Assembly (NCBI GenBank): GCA_038049695.1
Contig: CP142451.1
Location: forward strand, 125,957,501 to 126,021,500
DNA: 64,000 nucleotides
Reading direction: 5' to 3'
Origin: Cinnamomum chago
Lineage: Eukaryota > Streptophyta > Magnoliopsida > Laurales > Lauraceae
Positions 33,949-47,406 of this stretch are shown one piece after another (position 1 is the first letter of the stretch; each line of letters opens with the position of its first letter). The position numbers and the translations under genes were made by a program. The notes under the pieces are model-generated. The model searched no databases, had not been told where the DNA came from, and worked only from the letters and a program-made list of their open reading frames with translations.

Positions 33949-35292
33949 CTGGGGAGACCACATGTCTAGTAGCACTTCATATAGAGTCATTTATATATAT
34001 ATATATATAGGTATATTAATTAGTTGTTGGTCAATTTAAGTAATGTAAAAAGGAAATTGAAGAGCTAAGATCCCTAGAGTAATATCCCTTCCCACACCTC
34101 CTCTTGAGTGGGAAGAGTATGGATGTATGGATGAAGAGCTCTCTTTGTGTTTGGATGTACGGTGAATTGAAGTAAAGTGAGGTAAAGCGTCAAATCAAGA
34201 AATAATAAAATATAGGGGATTATGATGATTTTTTATTTTTAGTTGTTTGATAGGGAATCTTTTTTACTTTATAAAAAAAATGATATTTCTTTGTCATTTA
34301 GTGAGAAGAGAAGTTTTTTTTTTTTTTACTTTTAATTTTAGATATGAGGGAATTTTGAATGTATGTACTTTTGACATGACTTCTTGTCTTTTATTGTGTG
34401 GATAATAAAGGCTTTAATTCACTTTTAACTTTACTAGTTAATTGTCAAACACGCTGTGGAACTTATCTAATGACTATCTGAGCTGCTTTAAATGAACGCG
34501 TGCCCACCTTGTTCATGGGACATTCTAAAATTTTAGTTTACTCAAAAATGAATTGGTCCTATGGTAAGATTGATTATGTCATTGGTAAGATTGATTATGT
34601 CATTGATAATATAATGTACTTTTAAGCAATAAAAATGTTTAAAAGAGATTATAATGGACTCAAAACATGATTTTAATTGTGTTCTATTAATTACCTTTTT
34701 GCAAATAATGGCAACATTCACCATCGAAACCAACATGTAATGGTACCACTTTAAATCATCACCCTTTTAGACAAATATGGAGAAACCCATCTCTCTTGAA
34801 ACAAAGACCAAATCACCCCACCTCTAACATGAAAAGTACAAAGCAAGTAAAAAAAGAAAAAAAAAATCTTACAACCCTTATTGCTTGTTAGTATTAAAGT
34901 GATATACTTGCCTCACTTGGAATGATCTTTACATCCTATCGGAAGTGAGGCAATTTAAATAATGGATTATGGATATCCATTTTGATAAGAAATTTAATTA
35001 TAATCCTATTATAAAAGGATCTATTAAGCAGTACTAAGTGATGTGCCATGCAAATCACTAGTGAGAGATTTTTTTCCTTCATTGAAGAAGAAATTTTATG
35101 TGAAACTTTAATTTGATCCCACAATTATAGCCATTAATCCAGAACCTCCCAAATAAACATGCTACAGTGTAGCTTCCCTGTCTGGATACTATTAACTTTA
35201 TACAGTTATCATGATCAAATGAAGCTATTTTTCAGTTACACTTGATAACCTACTAATAGAAAGAAAACCCATGGGTATCCAAAGAAAGGAAA

Positions 35293-35300
35293 TATATAAA
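35293..35300 (+). promoter_or_regulatory. candidate TATA box of PIN
   Basis: TATATAAA lies 340 bp upstream of the PIN start codon and is followed by a pyrimidine-rich, CAA-rich stretch typical of a plant leader. If it is used, the transcript would start near 35325 and the leader would be about 305 nt. Confidence 0.45.
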
Positions 35301-35389
35301 CTCTCAACCAAAAGACCCCACAAGGTGGGTTGCACCAGTGCCAAACTAGCTGCACTTGATCATTTCTCAAGAAAAGAAACCCACCACCC

Positions 35390-35395
35390 ATGTAG
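35390..35395 (+). promoter_or_regulatory. start-stop element AUG-UAG in the PIN leader
   Basis: An ATG is directly followed by TAG in the predicted leader (context CCACCCATGTAG). It is the first AUG downstream of the candidate TATA box. AUG-stop elements are known to stall ribosomes in other plant leaders. Confidence 0.4.
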
Positions 35396-35513
35396 CTTTG
35401 GAGACTGCGACCTTACACACAACTCTCAAAGCTCTCCTCCTTTTTCTATTGTCTAATACACATTGCACTGCTGGTGCTCTGCTCATTCCGCAAAACTAAA
35501 ACCACAACGACAC

Positions 35514-35600
35514 ATGCTCCTCGATGCCTTAAACCCTTCTTTTATCTCCTCTTCCTCCTCCTCTTCTTCCTCCCCAACTTCTCCCCACTTCCCCAACTAG
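35514..35600 (+). promoter_or_regulatory. 28-codon upstream ORF in the PIN leader
   Basis: ATG at 35514 opens a frame of 28 codons rich in serine ([15 protein letters not shown]) and closes at TAG 35598-35600, 32 nt before the PIN ATG. A third upstream AUG at 35524 reads Met-Pro-stop. Whether they are transcribed depends on the real start site. Confidence 0.5.
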
Positions 35601-35632
35601 TCCTCCACCACTACTTACAAACAACAACAAAG

Positions 35633-38600
35633 ATGATAACTATATCGGATTTCTACCATGTCATGACTTCTGTTGTACCCCTCTACGTAGCCATGATCTT
35701 AGCTTATGGGTCTGTGAAATGGTGGAAAATCTTCACCCCAGATCAGTGTTCAGGTATCAACCGTTTTGTGGCTCTTTTTGCAGTTCCACTTCTGTCATTC
35801 CACTTCATTTCAAGCAATGATCCCTACACCATGAACATCCGGTTCATAGCTGCTGATACACTGCAGAAGCTGATGATGCTTGCAGTTCTAGCCGTCTGGT
35901 CTAACGTCAGTAGAAAGGGGTGTTTGGAGTGGGTCATCACTCTCTTTTCTCTTTCTACTCTTCCAAATACTTTGGTCATGGGAATACCACTTCTCAAAGG
36001 CATGTATGGGGAGTTTTCAGGGAGTTTGATGGTGCAGATAGTAGTGTTGCAGTGCATCATCTGGTACACGTTGATGCTATTCATGTTCGAGTATAGAAGC
36101 GCGAAGCTGCTGATAACAGAGCAGTTCCCAGATACTGCTGGTGCGATTGCGTCGATCGCAGTCGACTCCGACGTCGTATCTCTCGACGGGAGGGAGATGT
36201 TGCAGGCCGACGCCGAGATTAAGGAGGACGGGAAGCTGCATGTGACAGTGAGGCGGTCGAATGCCTCACGGTCTGATATCTTCGGCCGGGCGACGCCGCG
36301 GCCGTCCAACCTTACTAATGCAGAGATCTACTCGCTGCAGTCGTCGAGGAATCCGACGCCGAGGGGGTCTAGTTTCAATCATACTGACTTCTATTCGATG
36401 GTGGCGGGCGGCCGGAGTTCTAATTTTGGGCCTGGAGATGTGGGGTCGAGAGGTCCGACGCCACGGCCGTCGAATTTTGAAGATGAGATTGGGAATGCTA
36501 CAAAGAGCAGGTTCCATTACTCATCTATGGCGGGTGGGGTGCAGTATCCGGCTCCAAATCCAGATATGTTCTCACCCAATACCGGTTCAAAGCCAATCTC
36601 TACTACTAATACTAGTGTTGCTACTGCTACAAATGCTAAGAGGCCTAATGGGCAAGCTCCAATATCAAAACCAGAAGAAGGGGGAAAAGATCTTCATATG
36701 TTTGTATGGAGTTCTAGTGCTTCTCCTGTGTCAGATGTGTTTGGAACTCAACAAGAGTACAGAGCTGCAGTAGAGCCTTCTGTGAAAGAAGTCCAAATTG
36801 CCACTTCTCCAGGAAAAGGTTCCTCATTTTTTTTTTTTAATTTGTTTTTGTTTTGATGTTTTTGACAGTTTGATTAGGTTTTTGTGTGTTTTGATTGAAA
36901 TGGGTGTTTGATTCTTAGGTGAGGTTCGTGGAGATCAGCAAGAAGAATACTTGGGGGGAGAGGATTTCAGCTTTGGCAAGAGAGATATGGAAGAAGGAGA
37001 TGTGCATATGCACAAGAGCAGTGGAGAGAAGGGGAAAGCTATGCCTCCTACGAGTGTAATGACTAGGCTAATACTGATTATGGTGTGGAGGAAGCTTATC
37101 CGGAACCCAAACACCTATTCGAGTTTGATTGGTCTCACATGGTCTCTAGTTTCGTTCAAGTAAGCAGAACCGAGCATTTCTCTGAAACAAAACATTATCT
37201 TCTTCTGCTCTACAGAGACATTCCTAACACTTCTGTTGTTTTATTATTTCTCTGCTTGTGTTTGTTGGGTTCTGTTGCAGATGGCATGTTCAGATGCCTG
37301 CTATTATAGCCAAGTCCATTTCGATATTGTCGGATGCAGGTCTAGGCATGGCCATGTTCAGCTTGGGTGAGTTCTTTTGTCTGCAACATACCCCCCTGTT
37401 TTCAAAGGTCATTTAATAACTCCAGTCTCCAGTAGAGTAGATTAATCCCATTTGTATGCACCCTATCACTTTTTCACTTGGACTGTATGTTCCCCCACTT
37501 TAGAAATGTCCAAAACAAAGTCCCATCCAAACAAAGATTACTTTAAAAAACAGAACAAAGAAAGAAAATCATATTAGTAATTAGACCATATTTCACTGCA
37601 ACTGATTTGATGATATGCATCATCACATTGATCAATTCTTCACCTATCCATAAAACTTTCTTTGAAATGAAATCTTGGCCAATTCTCATACAAAGACATC
37701 ACTGTGATATTTGATGTGACACCAAGTCCCACAAAGCACATTTCTGTTTAAAAAGAAAGTTACATGGGGTCTCAATCACTAGAGATGTATCATTATATGA
37801 ACTGGGTTTTTGAATCTACATCTATTCTTAGAGCCCTGCTCCTTTATCAGGAGGACTGGGACCATCACTTGATAAAGTAAGAGTCACATGGAGTAGTATA
37901 AAAGCAAAAAAGTATCCTTGAGTAAATTGCTTAGTTCTAACCGTCTGATTGGTGGCCATCATCAAGTGGACAGGCCAAAAAAAAAAAGTTGTATATAAAA
38001 TTAGTTGGGAGTAGTCCCCCATGTAGGTGGAGCCATGTGGACAGGATAGTCATACTCATAGCATTCCATCTGCATTCAAAACAGTATGTTTGATGTTCTG
38101 TTTCTACAGTAGTTAATATTTATATATATAAATTGGTCTGATGATCTGATGAAATGTCTTCTTTTGTGAGTTGTTGGATTGGATGTGAGTTGTGATGTGG
38201 GGTTTTGTGGGTGTGATGATGGGGCAGGATTGTTCATGGCATTGCAACCGAGGATCATAGCATGTGGCAATTCGACAGCAGCTTTTGCAATGGCTGTGAG
38301 ATTCCTTACAGGACCAGCTGTCATGGCAGTGGCTTCCATTGCTGTTGGTCTGCGAGGGGTTCTCTTACATGTCGCCATTGTACAGGTCACTCACAGACTC
38401 TCCTCTTCTTCTTTTCTTTCCTTCCTTTCTGTTGGTCCTGACAGGCCAGAGAATCCAACTCACAGGCTCTCAGAAACTTTAAACATGCCTTTACCTTCAA
38501 GAAAAATGTAAATTAATCATAACCCCAAGCGAATCTCTTTATAGGTGGGTCACATGTATGTCTCCTGAGACCCACTACAGAAGGTGGACCCAATCATGAT

Positions 38601-40020
38601 AGATATGCCAATGTAATCTCCTTCCCTTGATTCCTACAGTAATGATCTAACCATTTGAAAATGTGTAAATGGGCAGACCTGATTTGTAGGAAAAGGTGTA
38701 GGGAGGTATGTAATCATGGGACCCAACTAATTTCGAAAACATATGCCCCTCCAATGGCTTCTCTTGTGTCGGGCCAAGTTTGACCTTGCCTAAGCCCACC
38801 CCACATAACTGTTAAGAGTAAGAAAATGAGGCCTGCAAGGACATGGGTCTGAACATGCTGCTCAAATCCAGCTCAGTGGAGACTAGGCTTGAGTGACCCA
38901 CCCACCAAAAGGAAATTGGATTTGGCTACATTTGAAATGGCACATTGGATCTCAAGATGTGTCTGAATTCCAGAATTCAGGATGTTCAAAAGAGTTGATC
39001 ATTTCATGAATTCAAGCAAGCAAGGAATTTTCTTTTTCTGTAGTATCTGGGGTCCTTGGCTTGAATTTTGAAACAGTTATCAGATGAACTTAAAATCTAG
39101 GCTCATACCCTGTTTTCCCGGCAGGGTCCTCTGCAAATAAGGTTAATGTACACTCAATAATAATTCAGAAGAAAAAAAATATTAAGTAGAAAACATATCT
39201 GAGTTCCAAGATCCTGAATCCATCTAAATGGTGACCAAATATAGACTAGTCAACTCAGTCTTGACTGAATGACTACTTTGTATTGAATTTCAGCCTTGTT
39301 TTAAAACCATGACCAATTCCCCTATTGACTTCTTAAGAATTCATAGTAGGAGAGCTTTTGAAAAAAGTTCCTTTTGTAGGAGTATTCAAGAGGCGAAGAG
39401 GGAACGATATAAGGTGAAGATGTAGGGGAAACCATCATTATGTTCATATCTAATGTACTAGGATGATCTGTGGGTAGTCACTTCCCAAGGATGGAATTTG
39501 ATGGTCCCCAATGTATCTTCACCTTTAAATCATCACTTGCTGGCCATTCTTATTTTAGGAATTCAGTATCAATTAAACAAAGAAACTCAGGGATTCTAAT
39601 TAACTTGTTTTAACAGACAGTTATTAAGAATGAAGATTTTAAATCTCTAGTTTGAAAATTTATTAAATTGGGCTCTATGTGATTGTTTGGTCCCCAGTGG
39701 TTCAAAAATGGGTCGACTATAGTTCTAACCCCTGTAGAGAGTGATGGTTCTAACTTACATTTTGGTGTACTGATGCTAAAACAGGCGGCTCTGCCACAAG
39801 GCATTGTACCCTTTGTATTTGCTAAGGAATACAACATACATCCAGATATTCTCAGCACTGCGTAAGTAAAAATCTCTCCTATTCTTCTCTCATTTCATCA
39901 ACACCATTAAGTTACACAATCTAATTATATATATTTTTTTCTTTTTACTGTAGGGTTATTTTTGGGATGTTGATTGCATTGCCTATAACACTCGTTTATT
40001 ACATTTTTCTGGGGCTGTGA
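35633..40020 (+). CDS. PIN-FORMED auxin efflux carrier, long canonical type (PIN1/SoPIN1-like)
   Basis: Six exons: 35633-36818, 36919-37159, 37281-37366, 38228-38385, 39785-39861 and 39954-40020. All phases match and encode 604 aa. The protein pumps the auxin IAA out of the cell at a polarised plasma membrane domain. Residues 1 to about 165 carry the N-terminal membrane helices ([32 protein letters not shown]). A long hydrophilic loop follows with three TPRxS phosphorylation motifs at Ser225, Ser246 and Ser280, the sites used by D6PK and PINOID kinases. The C-terminal helices include [20 protein letters not shown] and end [15 protein letters not shown]. The start ATG is clear: the frame continues upstream without another ATG. 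Features are mixed between PIN1 ([13 protein letters not shown]) and PIN3 ([15 protein letters not shown]), so a SoPIN1-clade assignment is possible. The leader carries upstream AUGs. Confidence 0.96.
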
Positions 40021-41173
40021 AAGAAATTAGCAAGTGATCATCTTCTCCTATGCACAATCTCCAGAACCCCAAAAGGCCCAAAACACAAGAGATGAGAGAA
40101 ATCAGAGATTTGAATCCATTTCGGATGTTTGTACCCTGGATCTGAAATGGGAATTGGATGAAATTGTAAAATGATGTGTTCGTGATTTTATCTCTTCAAG
40201 TGGTTATGATATCTTCTACCCTTTGTTCTCTGTTAGTTGTTGTTGTAAATTAGCATGTCATGCCATGGATGTGTATCCTGAAAATCACTCTAGATCGATC
40301 ATGGCCATATAATCGCTCACCCATTGTAGTTGGACTGCCGAACATATTAATCATGTCAATGGCTCATTCTTACCCAAAAGAACTAACAAATCTTACCCAA
40401 AAAAAAAAAATGTTAATGGCTAATTAGTTTATGATTTTGGATGATCTGTGGTTTTGTACTAACATACGATCAATGGCAACCTTATGAGTGCTATAGATAC
40501 TCGGGTTGGGCTTCATGTAAGCTTCCCATGTTTGTTTAAAGCCTTTCTAGCTAGATGCATGCCAATCACAGACATGGGAAGGGTATGCTTGAATCATCTG
40601 TTTAGAGAGGTCCCATGTCCAGGCTTATTATCTGTTGAGTGGCAATGAGGCTTGCTTATAAAATTCAAATCATGACAAGTCAATCAATTTAACAATGAGT
40701 CCGAAGTCATATATTGGAGTGAAATTTGAGCTAAGAGTGAATGCCAAAAAGAAGTTACATTTTATCTAGGCTATAGCTCAATTTGTAAGGGACACCAACT
40801 AGCCCTACAAACAGAATGAATTTTTATCTTGACCATTTTGGATTTTACAAGCTATGTCCCCCACTAATGATTTAGAGGCTTAGTTATGGGATCTTCTTGA
40901 TTACCCAATGAGAGATAGAGGCTTAGTTATGGGATCTTTTTTATTACCCAATGAGAGATACAGATCATCACAACCCTCGACTTAAAGGCCTCAAAGTTCT
41001 ATATTTTTATACGTTCATTTTTTTCCTTTAGTTGTGATTCAATCCCCAATGCATTGTAGTTTGGTTAGTGTCAAAATGTGACCACTTCCAATTCACATAA
41101 GTAGGGCTCTGGCAGTGTGTGAGAGGGTTTAAATTTATTGTCACTGGGACCTACACATCATTCAAATTTTTTT
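40021..41173. other. PIN 3' region and spacer
   Basis: The first few hundred bases should hold the PIN 3' UTR; the exact polyadenylation site is not clear. Around 40771-40800 there is a GGCTATAGCTCAATTTGTAA stretch resembling a tRNA A box, perhaps an old SINE scrap. No gene. Confidence 0.35.
40874..40959. repeat. 43-bp tandem duplication
   Basis: Two adjacent units AGAGGCTTAGTTATGGGATC followed by TT(C/T)TT(G/T)ATTACCCAATG, nearly identical. Confidence 0.9.
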
Positions 41174-41680
41174 GGGAGAATTTCAAATAAGGCCTTAAGT
41201 TTTTGCCTTATTTAAAAAAATGACATAAGTTTAAAACTTTTCAAATTAATTCGTAAGTTTTCAAGGAAATCTTTTATTAATGACATCCATCCACTTAAAG
41301 AAATATTCCGACAACTTTTTTCTTTGATTTCTTAAACCACTCAAATTACCCTTAATTAAAATAAAACTCCCTTTCATTTCGTTTATATTCTTCTCCTTTT
41401 CTTTACCGGTATCTTCACGGTGATCAAGGACAATCTGCGTCCTCTTAGGTTTTTTTCACTAGCATCTTTACTACGATCGGCTACATGTAGTGGTTTTCGG
41501 AACTATGCCATGACTTTAAATGAATGATAATTTGGGTATTTAAAAAAAAAAAACTAAGAAAAATAAGTCGCCAGAAATAAGTTTATTGAAAAACTTAGGG
41601 ATTAATTTGAAATTTTTTGAAACTTATGTATTTTTTTAAAAATAAGGCAAAAACTTAAGATCTCATTTAAAATTTCGCCC
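41174..41680. mobile_element. MITE with long terminal inverted repeats (copy 2)
   Basis: The ends GGGAGAATTTCAAATAAGG and, inverted, GGGCGAAATTTTAAATGAG continue into arms of about 130 bases. The middle matches the inverted middle of the copy at 478-987 (for example CCGGTATCTTCACGGTGATC here). The 507-bp length agrees between copies. Confidence 0.75.
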
Positions 41681-43511
41681 TTTTATTTTTGCTTTATCGA
41701 TTTTGCTTGACACCCTATACCTAATCCCACCATTTGAACTGTAATGATTACAAGCATGTAGATGTACACTTTTTTTTTTTAGGGCTTTACAGTTTCACTT
41801 TCTTCCATTTAGGTAAAAGAGAAGACATGGAGAAAAGCTTCATTGAAATTTTCTGCTCTGTGTATGTTTTGGTTTTTGAAAGTCTGCCCTTTTCAAGTGA
41901 GTTCTGTAAAGGTCAAAGGTAACCTTTTTAGATTAATTTGAATAAGCATCTCATGGTAAAAGAGAAGGTCCCTCCACTCCACTCCACTCCACTCCACTGA
42001 CTACACATTGAGAGTTTGATATGATAAAGAGTACAGACCCCTCAAACATATTAACAACAGCAGCTATCCTCCTTTTTACCAAAAACAGCAGCTATCCTCT
42101 TGTCCCCAGCCCCCTCCCTCATCTACAACTCTACTTTTTTCCATGCTTTTGTTAGAAGTGTGTGCTTTTTTTTTTTTTTTACTCTTCTCTTCTCAAGTTT
42201 GTGGGGGAGAGTGGTGTGGGTTGGGCCTTTTTGGGCAGATGGGCCTGACAATTATTAGTTTTTTCTCCTTGTTAAAAGCAGCAGATAGCCCACAAAAGGC
42301 TGGGAAAATGGCAGTGTGGCATGTGATATGGGATGCAAGAAGGGTAGCACGTGGTACCCCACTAGATGCTTTTTTCCAAACTCCTCGCCTAACTAGTTAA
42401 ATGAACTTGGCTTGTGGGGGCCCATGACATGTCCAGTCCAATGTCTTTTGACCGTTGATGTGGTTACAGGATGGCCCACATAAGCCCATTCCTAATGTCC
42501 TCTTGCTTGGTGACCACATGCTGGTTATGGCCCATTGTTATGTCTGTTCCGGTCCTTGACCACGTGGGTTTTGGCTTTATATCATTTGGATGTTTGGCTT
42601 TGTTTACAGTACATGAGAAAGCAACTACACATCTATAATGTTTCCTGAACATGAGCTTTTCTTTCATCCTTCATTGTGTCTCTCGTTACCAAGAAAGCCC
42701 ACACATCCGAGAAGAGAAAGTCGAGAGAGTGGAAAGATGGTGTTCTCAAGACTCGATTCTTAAAAACACGGGCGCCAAGGTCGCCAACTGAGCCATCCCT
42801 TGTTGTCATATTTCTTGAAAATGGCTAGTTGATACGAGATATGTGGCATGTTAGTGGGGTTTGCATGTGAAAAACAATTGATTTGACAGATTAATTATGG
42901 ACAAAATATCGACCTGTTAAGAGTATTGCTAATTGTTTAATTAGAGGTAATTATTTTGAAGCATCCATTGTTTTCAGATAAATACACATTTGAGCTAACA
43001 AACTATCCTCCCTCTTATGATTGGGCAATTAGACTATACTGTCATTTCACACATCTCACAAACAATAATATATGAGAGTCCCATCGTTGTGCTATCATGA
43101 CCGACAAATTAGTCCTGCACGAGCGCCCACCAGACAAGTGCACTTGTTTTTTAAAACTAATTTTGACTTGACCCAGATGAGCGATGTGGACTTGCTTGAG
43201 TTGATAGATTTTTCAATCAGAGAGCCAAACAGGCATGAAGGAGTCTAAACTGACTCTTGATAAGGCTCCCCAAGTTGATAACTTTAATGTGGAAATGAGT
43301 TTTCTGAGTTTTCAAACACTGGGTGATGCTGGACAAGGGATTTTAATGAGGGTGTAGTTAAATGTTAGGGTAGATCAGTTTATAGGTTGAAAAACAATAT
43401 GGTTCTTTATGTTGAATTTTGATTCTAACAGCAGCTAAATTGCTAAAAACTAGGGATCTGATTTTTGGACTAAATTTTTAGATGACAAGTGGGGCTAAGG
43501 ACTATTCTGGA
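41681..43511. other. intergenic, no gene seen
   Basis: No gene is supported. It contains a short (ACTCC)n tract at about 41973-41998. Confidence 0.4.
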
Positions 43512-44790
43512 TAGGGCGGTAAAAGGGGTGGGCCCGGGCTTATCCAAGCCCTACCTTCAATGCGTGTGGGCAGGCTCGGGCTAAAGCATATCCAGGCCCC
43601 ATAAAAGTCAGGCTTGAGCCTGCCCATTTAATAAACCGGACCCAGCTAAACCGGGCTTTTATCATTTTATGGGCATTTGACAGTAAGTAAATCAAATTGC
43701 ATGCATTCCTTATAAGGGCCGGGCCGGGCTTTGGGCATTCTATCACTTAATCCAAGCCTGACCCGATTATTAAACGGAGCCTAATTAGATTTTCAAGCCC
43801 AATCTGATAAGGCTTGGGCTGGCCTGGCCCATGAGCACCTTGATTATCGAGTATGCACATGACTTTAATCCTTCTCCTTTATTTGAGTTTGGACCAATAA
43901 TGCAATGCAACATGCAACATAACATAGATGAAAATCTTACTCTTCTATAATATGATTTAGTAGGGTGATAGTCATATCATCATTTACTTCACAAGAGAAT
44001 ACTATTTGATGGTATGGTGAGTCTTATCTTTTAACTCATCAATTTAAATCTTATACGCAAGCATAATGTTAACTCATGTTTTCTACCAATTCATGTAGAT
44101 GTATTCTATCTTTTTTTTTTTTTTTTTTTATAATCTTTTTAGCTTTGATTAGATGTATCTTATATATGTCTATCATTTTTACTCTCGTTGAAATCCCTAT
44201 CTTTAGGAAAAGGGAAAATAAGAAGAAGAAGAAAAAAAAAAGCATGAAAGTCGCATAAGAATCATATAAAGTAATTAACTTAAGTATCACATAAGAACTC
44301 ACTTAACAATCACATAAGAATTGTCCTCAAATAAACCTACATATGTACTCAAATAAATCTGCATATGGGTCGTGTTTGGTACTGTCCAAGCCCGGCTCTC
44401 AAATTGACGGATGTGCAAAATAATTGTCTAGACACAACCCACGGGCTTTTTAAGAAAAACAAAGCCCTCAATTTGCGGGCTTCTCAAGGACCAGGCCGGA
44501 TTCCATATTAGGAGGGTGCCTAATACTGGATCAACTGGTCCCAAAATAAATTTGTTTCTCATGCAAGTGGTGTCCATCTGGACTTGCTAATAGTGCTCAT
44601 CTGACCCATACTCTGGTCAACCTGAGGCTGGCTTAGATTGGGCATTGTTTTAAGCCCAACTGGACCCAGGTCATGTTTTTCATCTCACCAGCCCGGCATG
44701 AGTGTGCGTGTGTGTTATAGACAAATGGAATGGGCCTGGGCTTTCAAAGAATTCTTAATTGGACCTTGACCTGACCCATAAACATCCCTA
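43512..44790. mobile_element. hAT-like non-autonomous element, ~1.28 kb (copy 1)
   Basis: The left end TAGGGCGGTAAAAGGGGTGGG and the inverted right end TAGGGATGTTTATGGGTCAGG match at about 12 of 21 positions. The subterminal parts are full of GGGCCGGGC and GGCCTGGCCC phrases. The AT-rich middle (AATATGATTTAG, GGTGAGTCTTAT, TTTTAACTCATCAATTTA) reappears inverted inside 52501-53485. No target duplication can be read, so it is old. Confidence 0.5.
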
Positions 44791-47406
44791 GCTGAAAGAC
44801 ACATCATGTGTTCGTCTTGGGTAGTGATGTAAACAAACCAAGCCCAGCTGAGCCTTGTCTAGTTTGAACTTGGCCCGAATACTTGGAACACTAATCAAGC
44901 CGAAGGCACTGACCCCAGTGAGACTTGATTAAGACAACGAACTAATCTAAGTCCAAGCTTGCCTCAACATGAATAACAAGCTTAATGCTTCTCAATAACA
45001 TAGAGCATATATAAGGCATGGATGGTATACACAATGTTGTAGATTAAGCTCAAGATCAATGGCGAAGGTGAAGATTTGAGATCAATGGTGCAAATGAAGA
45101 TGCAAATAAATGATTAGATCTAGAGATCAAAGTAGGCAAACGGGCCTTAGGCATGTCTTCCATCAAAGGGTTTAAATCGTACATCCACAAACACTACACA
45201 AGTCCCTACCAATAAAGCAATAGTAGAGCATCGATCCCTCATCGCTGCTAACGGGCATCAATCCAGCCCTCCTATGAGGGTACCTGGTCCTGTTGAGCCC
45301 TCAAAAGCCCACAAAATAAGGGAGTTCCCCCCCACCATAAAAATGCCCAAGGATAGGGTTGGGGCGAATTTTTACAGGGCCTCTAATTTGAGGGCCAGCC
45401 TGGGCCAGGCCTCTGATATATTTTATCATCAACTTTAATTTATATAATTATAGCAATTTGTTATATAATTATCAACCATACCTATATGGAAAGCTTGAGC
45501 AAAGTAAAGGTCAATCTCATTGATGGAGCTTTGCAGTGGTGGCATTTAAACAGGCTGCATGAGTTAGATAGATGCCTTCATACTCAGATGGCAAAATGGA
45601 ATCGTTTTAATTAATTTAGCATAACATGTATCCAGATTCCAGACACTGTAAAATGGACCATCTTTGGCTTGGCAAAGGTACAATTTGCATAAGCAATCTC
45701 TCGCTAATAGTGTTTTAATGCTACTGTGCATAGGGATGGCAATAGCTGAGTTTGGGTTGGGCTGACTACTAGCTGGGGTTGGCATGTATAGGCTCAATCT
45801 GAACCCAGCCCATTTATTAATTGGGCTGAAAATGGCAGCCTGAACCCAGTGCAGAAATTGAAACAGTCAACTCAAAACCATGTTCAACAGGTTGGGTTCT
45901 GGTTTAATTGTTGGGTCATTGTACAATATGATGGGTTGGGTCTTGTAGGTTGGTTGAGTAGCAATAATTAAACACAACCCTAACCTAATTCCTTAATTAA
46001 TCGGGTCAGAAATATCAACTCCAATGTTACCTTGAAATAAAAGAGGGTCAACTTGAACTTTGAATTACTGAGTTTATTTACAGTTGGATTAACAAGTCTT
46101 ATATGCTCATTCATGTTTAAGTTCCTATTGCTTTGATTAATCTTTTTGTTTCTTGGTTCTCTTTCTGCAGTACTGCAGGAACAACACCAACAACCCCATG
46201 TTCAACCCCAAGTCCCCTTCAGTAACAGCATAGAGTTAAACAATCCCTCATCCACCACTTTAATAGTAGGAAGAATATATGAGAACTATTTTTTGTCCCT
46301 TTTCTTTGGTAATTTGAAGTTGCCCTGGAGTATAACATTGCACCAAGATATGGCCCAAAACCTCTCCTATTGATGAGAATATTGTATCCATAATTAGCAA
46401 AGGGATGGTATAAGTAATAATAAATAAATAGGGGGCCTTTCAACTTGGCTTATTTACTCTATACTGTGATCCTTATAGGAAGACACCTTTCTGTACATCT
46501 GGTTAAAACTAGTATTAGGGTTCATCTAAATTTCATGGTTTCCATTTTTACTATATGCAATGGGGCCTACTATGATCAATCCAACTCCTATATGCTCGCT
46601 CTATATGGATTAATTGACACCCGCCCCAAGTCACTCATCAGACCTATATTCAACTTGTTGGATTGCATCCGAGAAATATATAGCAAAAACATAGTTATAC
46701 GGTGCGTCGTTAGAATCATTAGGCTAGGATAATCAGATGAGGCTAATCATTTTTCACGGAACCTATTCTAGGATGTAACCATTTCTTGTCCTGACAGCCT
46801 GCTGATTGAAGTTCATCCAGGTGCTTCTCTCTATTGGATGCAATATAATATCTTGAGTTTTTCTAGGAAGAAATCCCTCAGTCCTTAACAAATACTGAGG
46901 AACCAAACTCTTACCGATCATGGCTTTTTTTTTTTTTTTGAAATATTTATCTCTATTCCATGATATCTAGGAATGTCCATTTTTCATCTGGGTTTGAAGA
47001 AAACCCCGAACAACTCATTTTCTCTGCCCCTTTTCTTTCTTTATCCGAACAACTTTCCACCAGTACTTGTCTTGTTACAAAACTCTCATTACCATTTATC
47101 TTTTACGCCACATGTTTCTCCTTTGGTTCAATGTCTATACCAGAACTAGCTTTCCTTTGGAGACTTTGTTAAGATATCATCCCCTCAAAAAGACCTTGTA
47201 AAAATAAAAGTGAGTCTCCTATAAATCATGTGGAAAATTCAGGCTTTAGTGAGACTAATAAGATTGTAGACTTATTTTGAAATGTTTTTTCTTTTTGTTT
47301 GTTTTTTTTTTTTTTTGGAAGGTTAAGATTTTTTTATTCACTTTTTTCTTTTATATTACTCACTTTTTACTCACTTTTTTTACTCCTTTGGTTCAATGTT
47401 TCTTTA
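44791..47406. other. intergenic with decayed hAT-like repeat pieces
   Basis: Between about 44820 and 46010 there are further stretches rich in AAGCCCAGC, GGGCCTGGGC and GGTTGGGTT phrases, like the subterminal parts of the neighbouring hAT-like element. No clean ends. An exon-like fragment at 46171-46233 is noted among the findings. No complete gene. Confidence 0.4.

Noticed and set aside
34100-34460. Possible MITE (TGTGTTTGGATGTAC and a CAAACACGCTG 340 bp later)
   Set aside because: Inverted match is limited to a few bases and no target repeat is visible.
44491-44507. GGACCAGGCCGGATTCC, similar to the miR166 sequence
   Set aside because: It differs at key positions, no hairpin is seen, and it sits in GGGCC-rich hAT-like repeat sequence.
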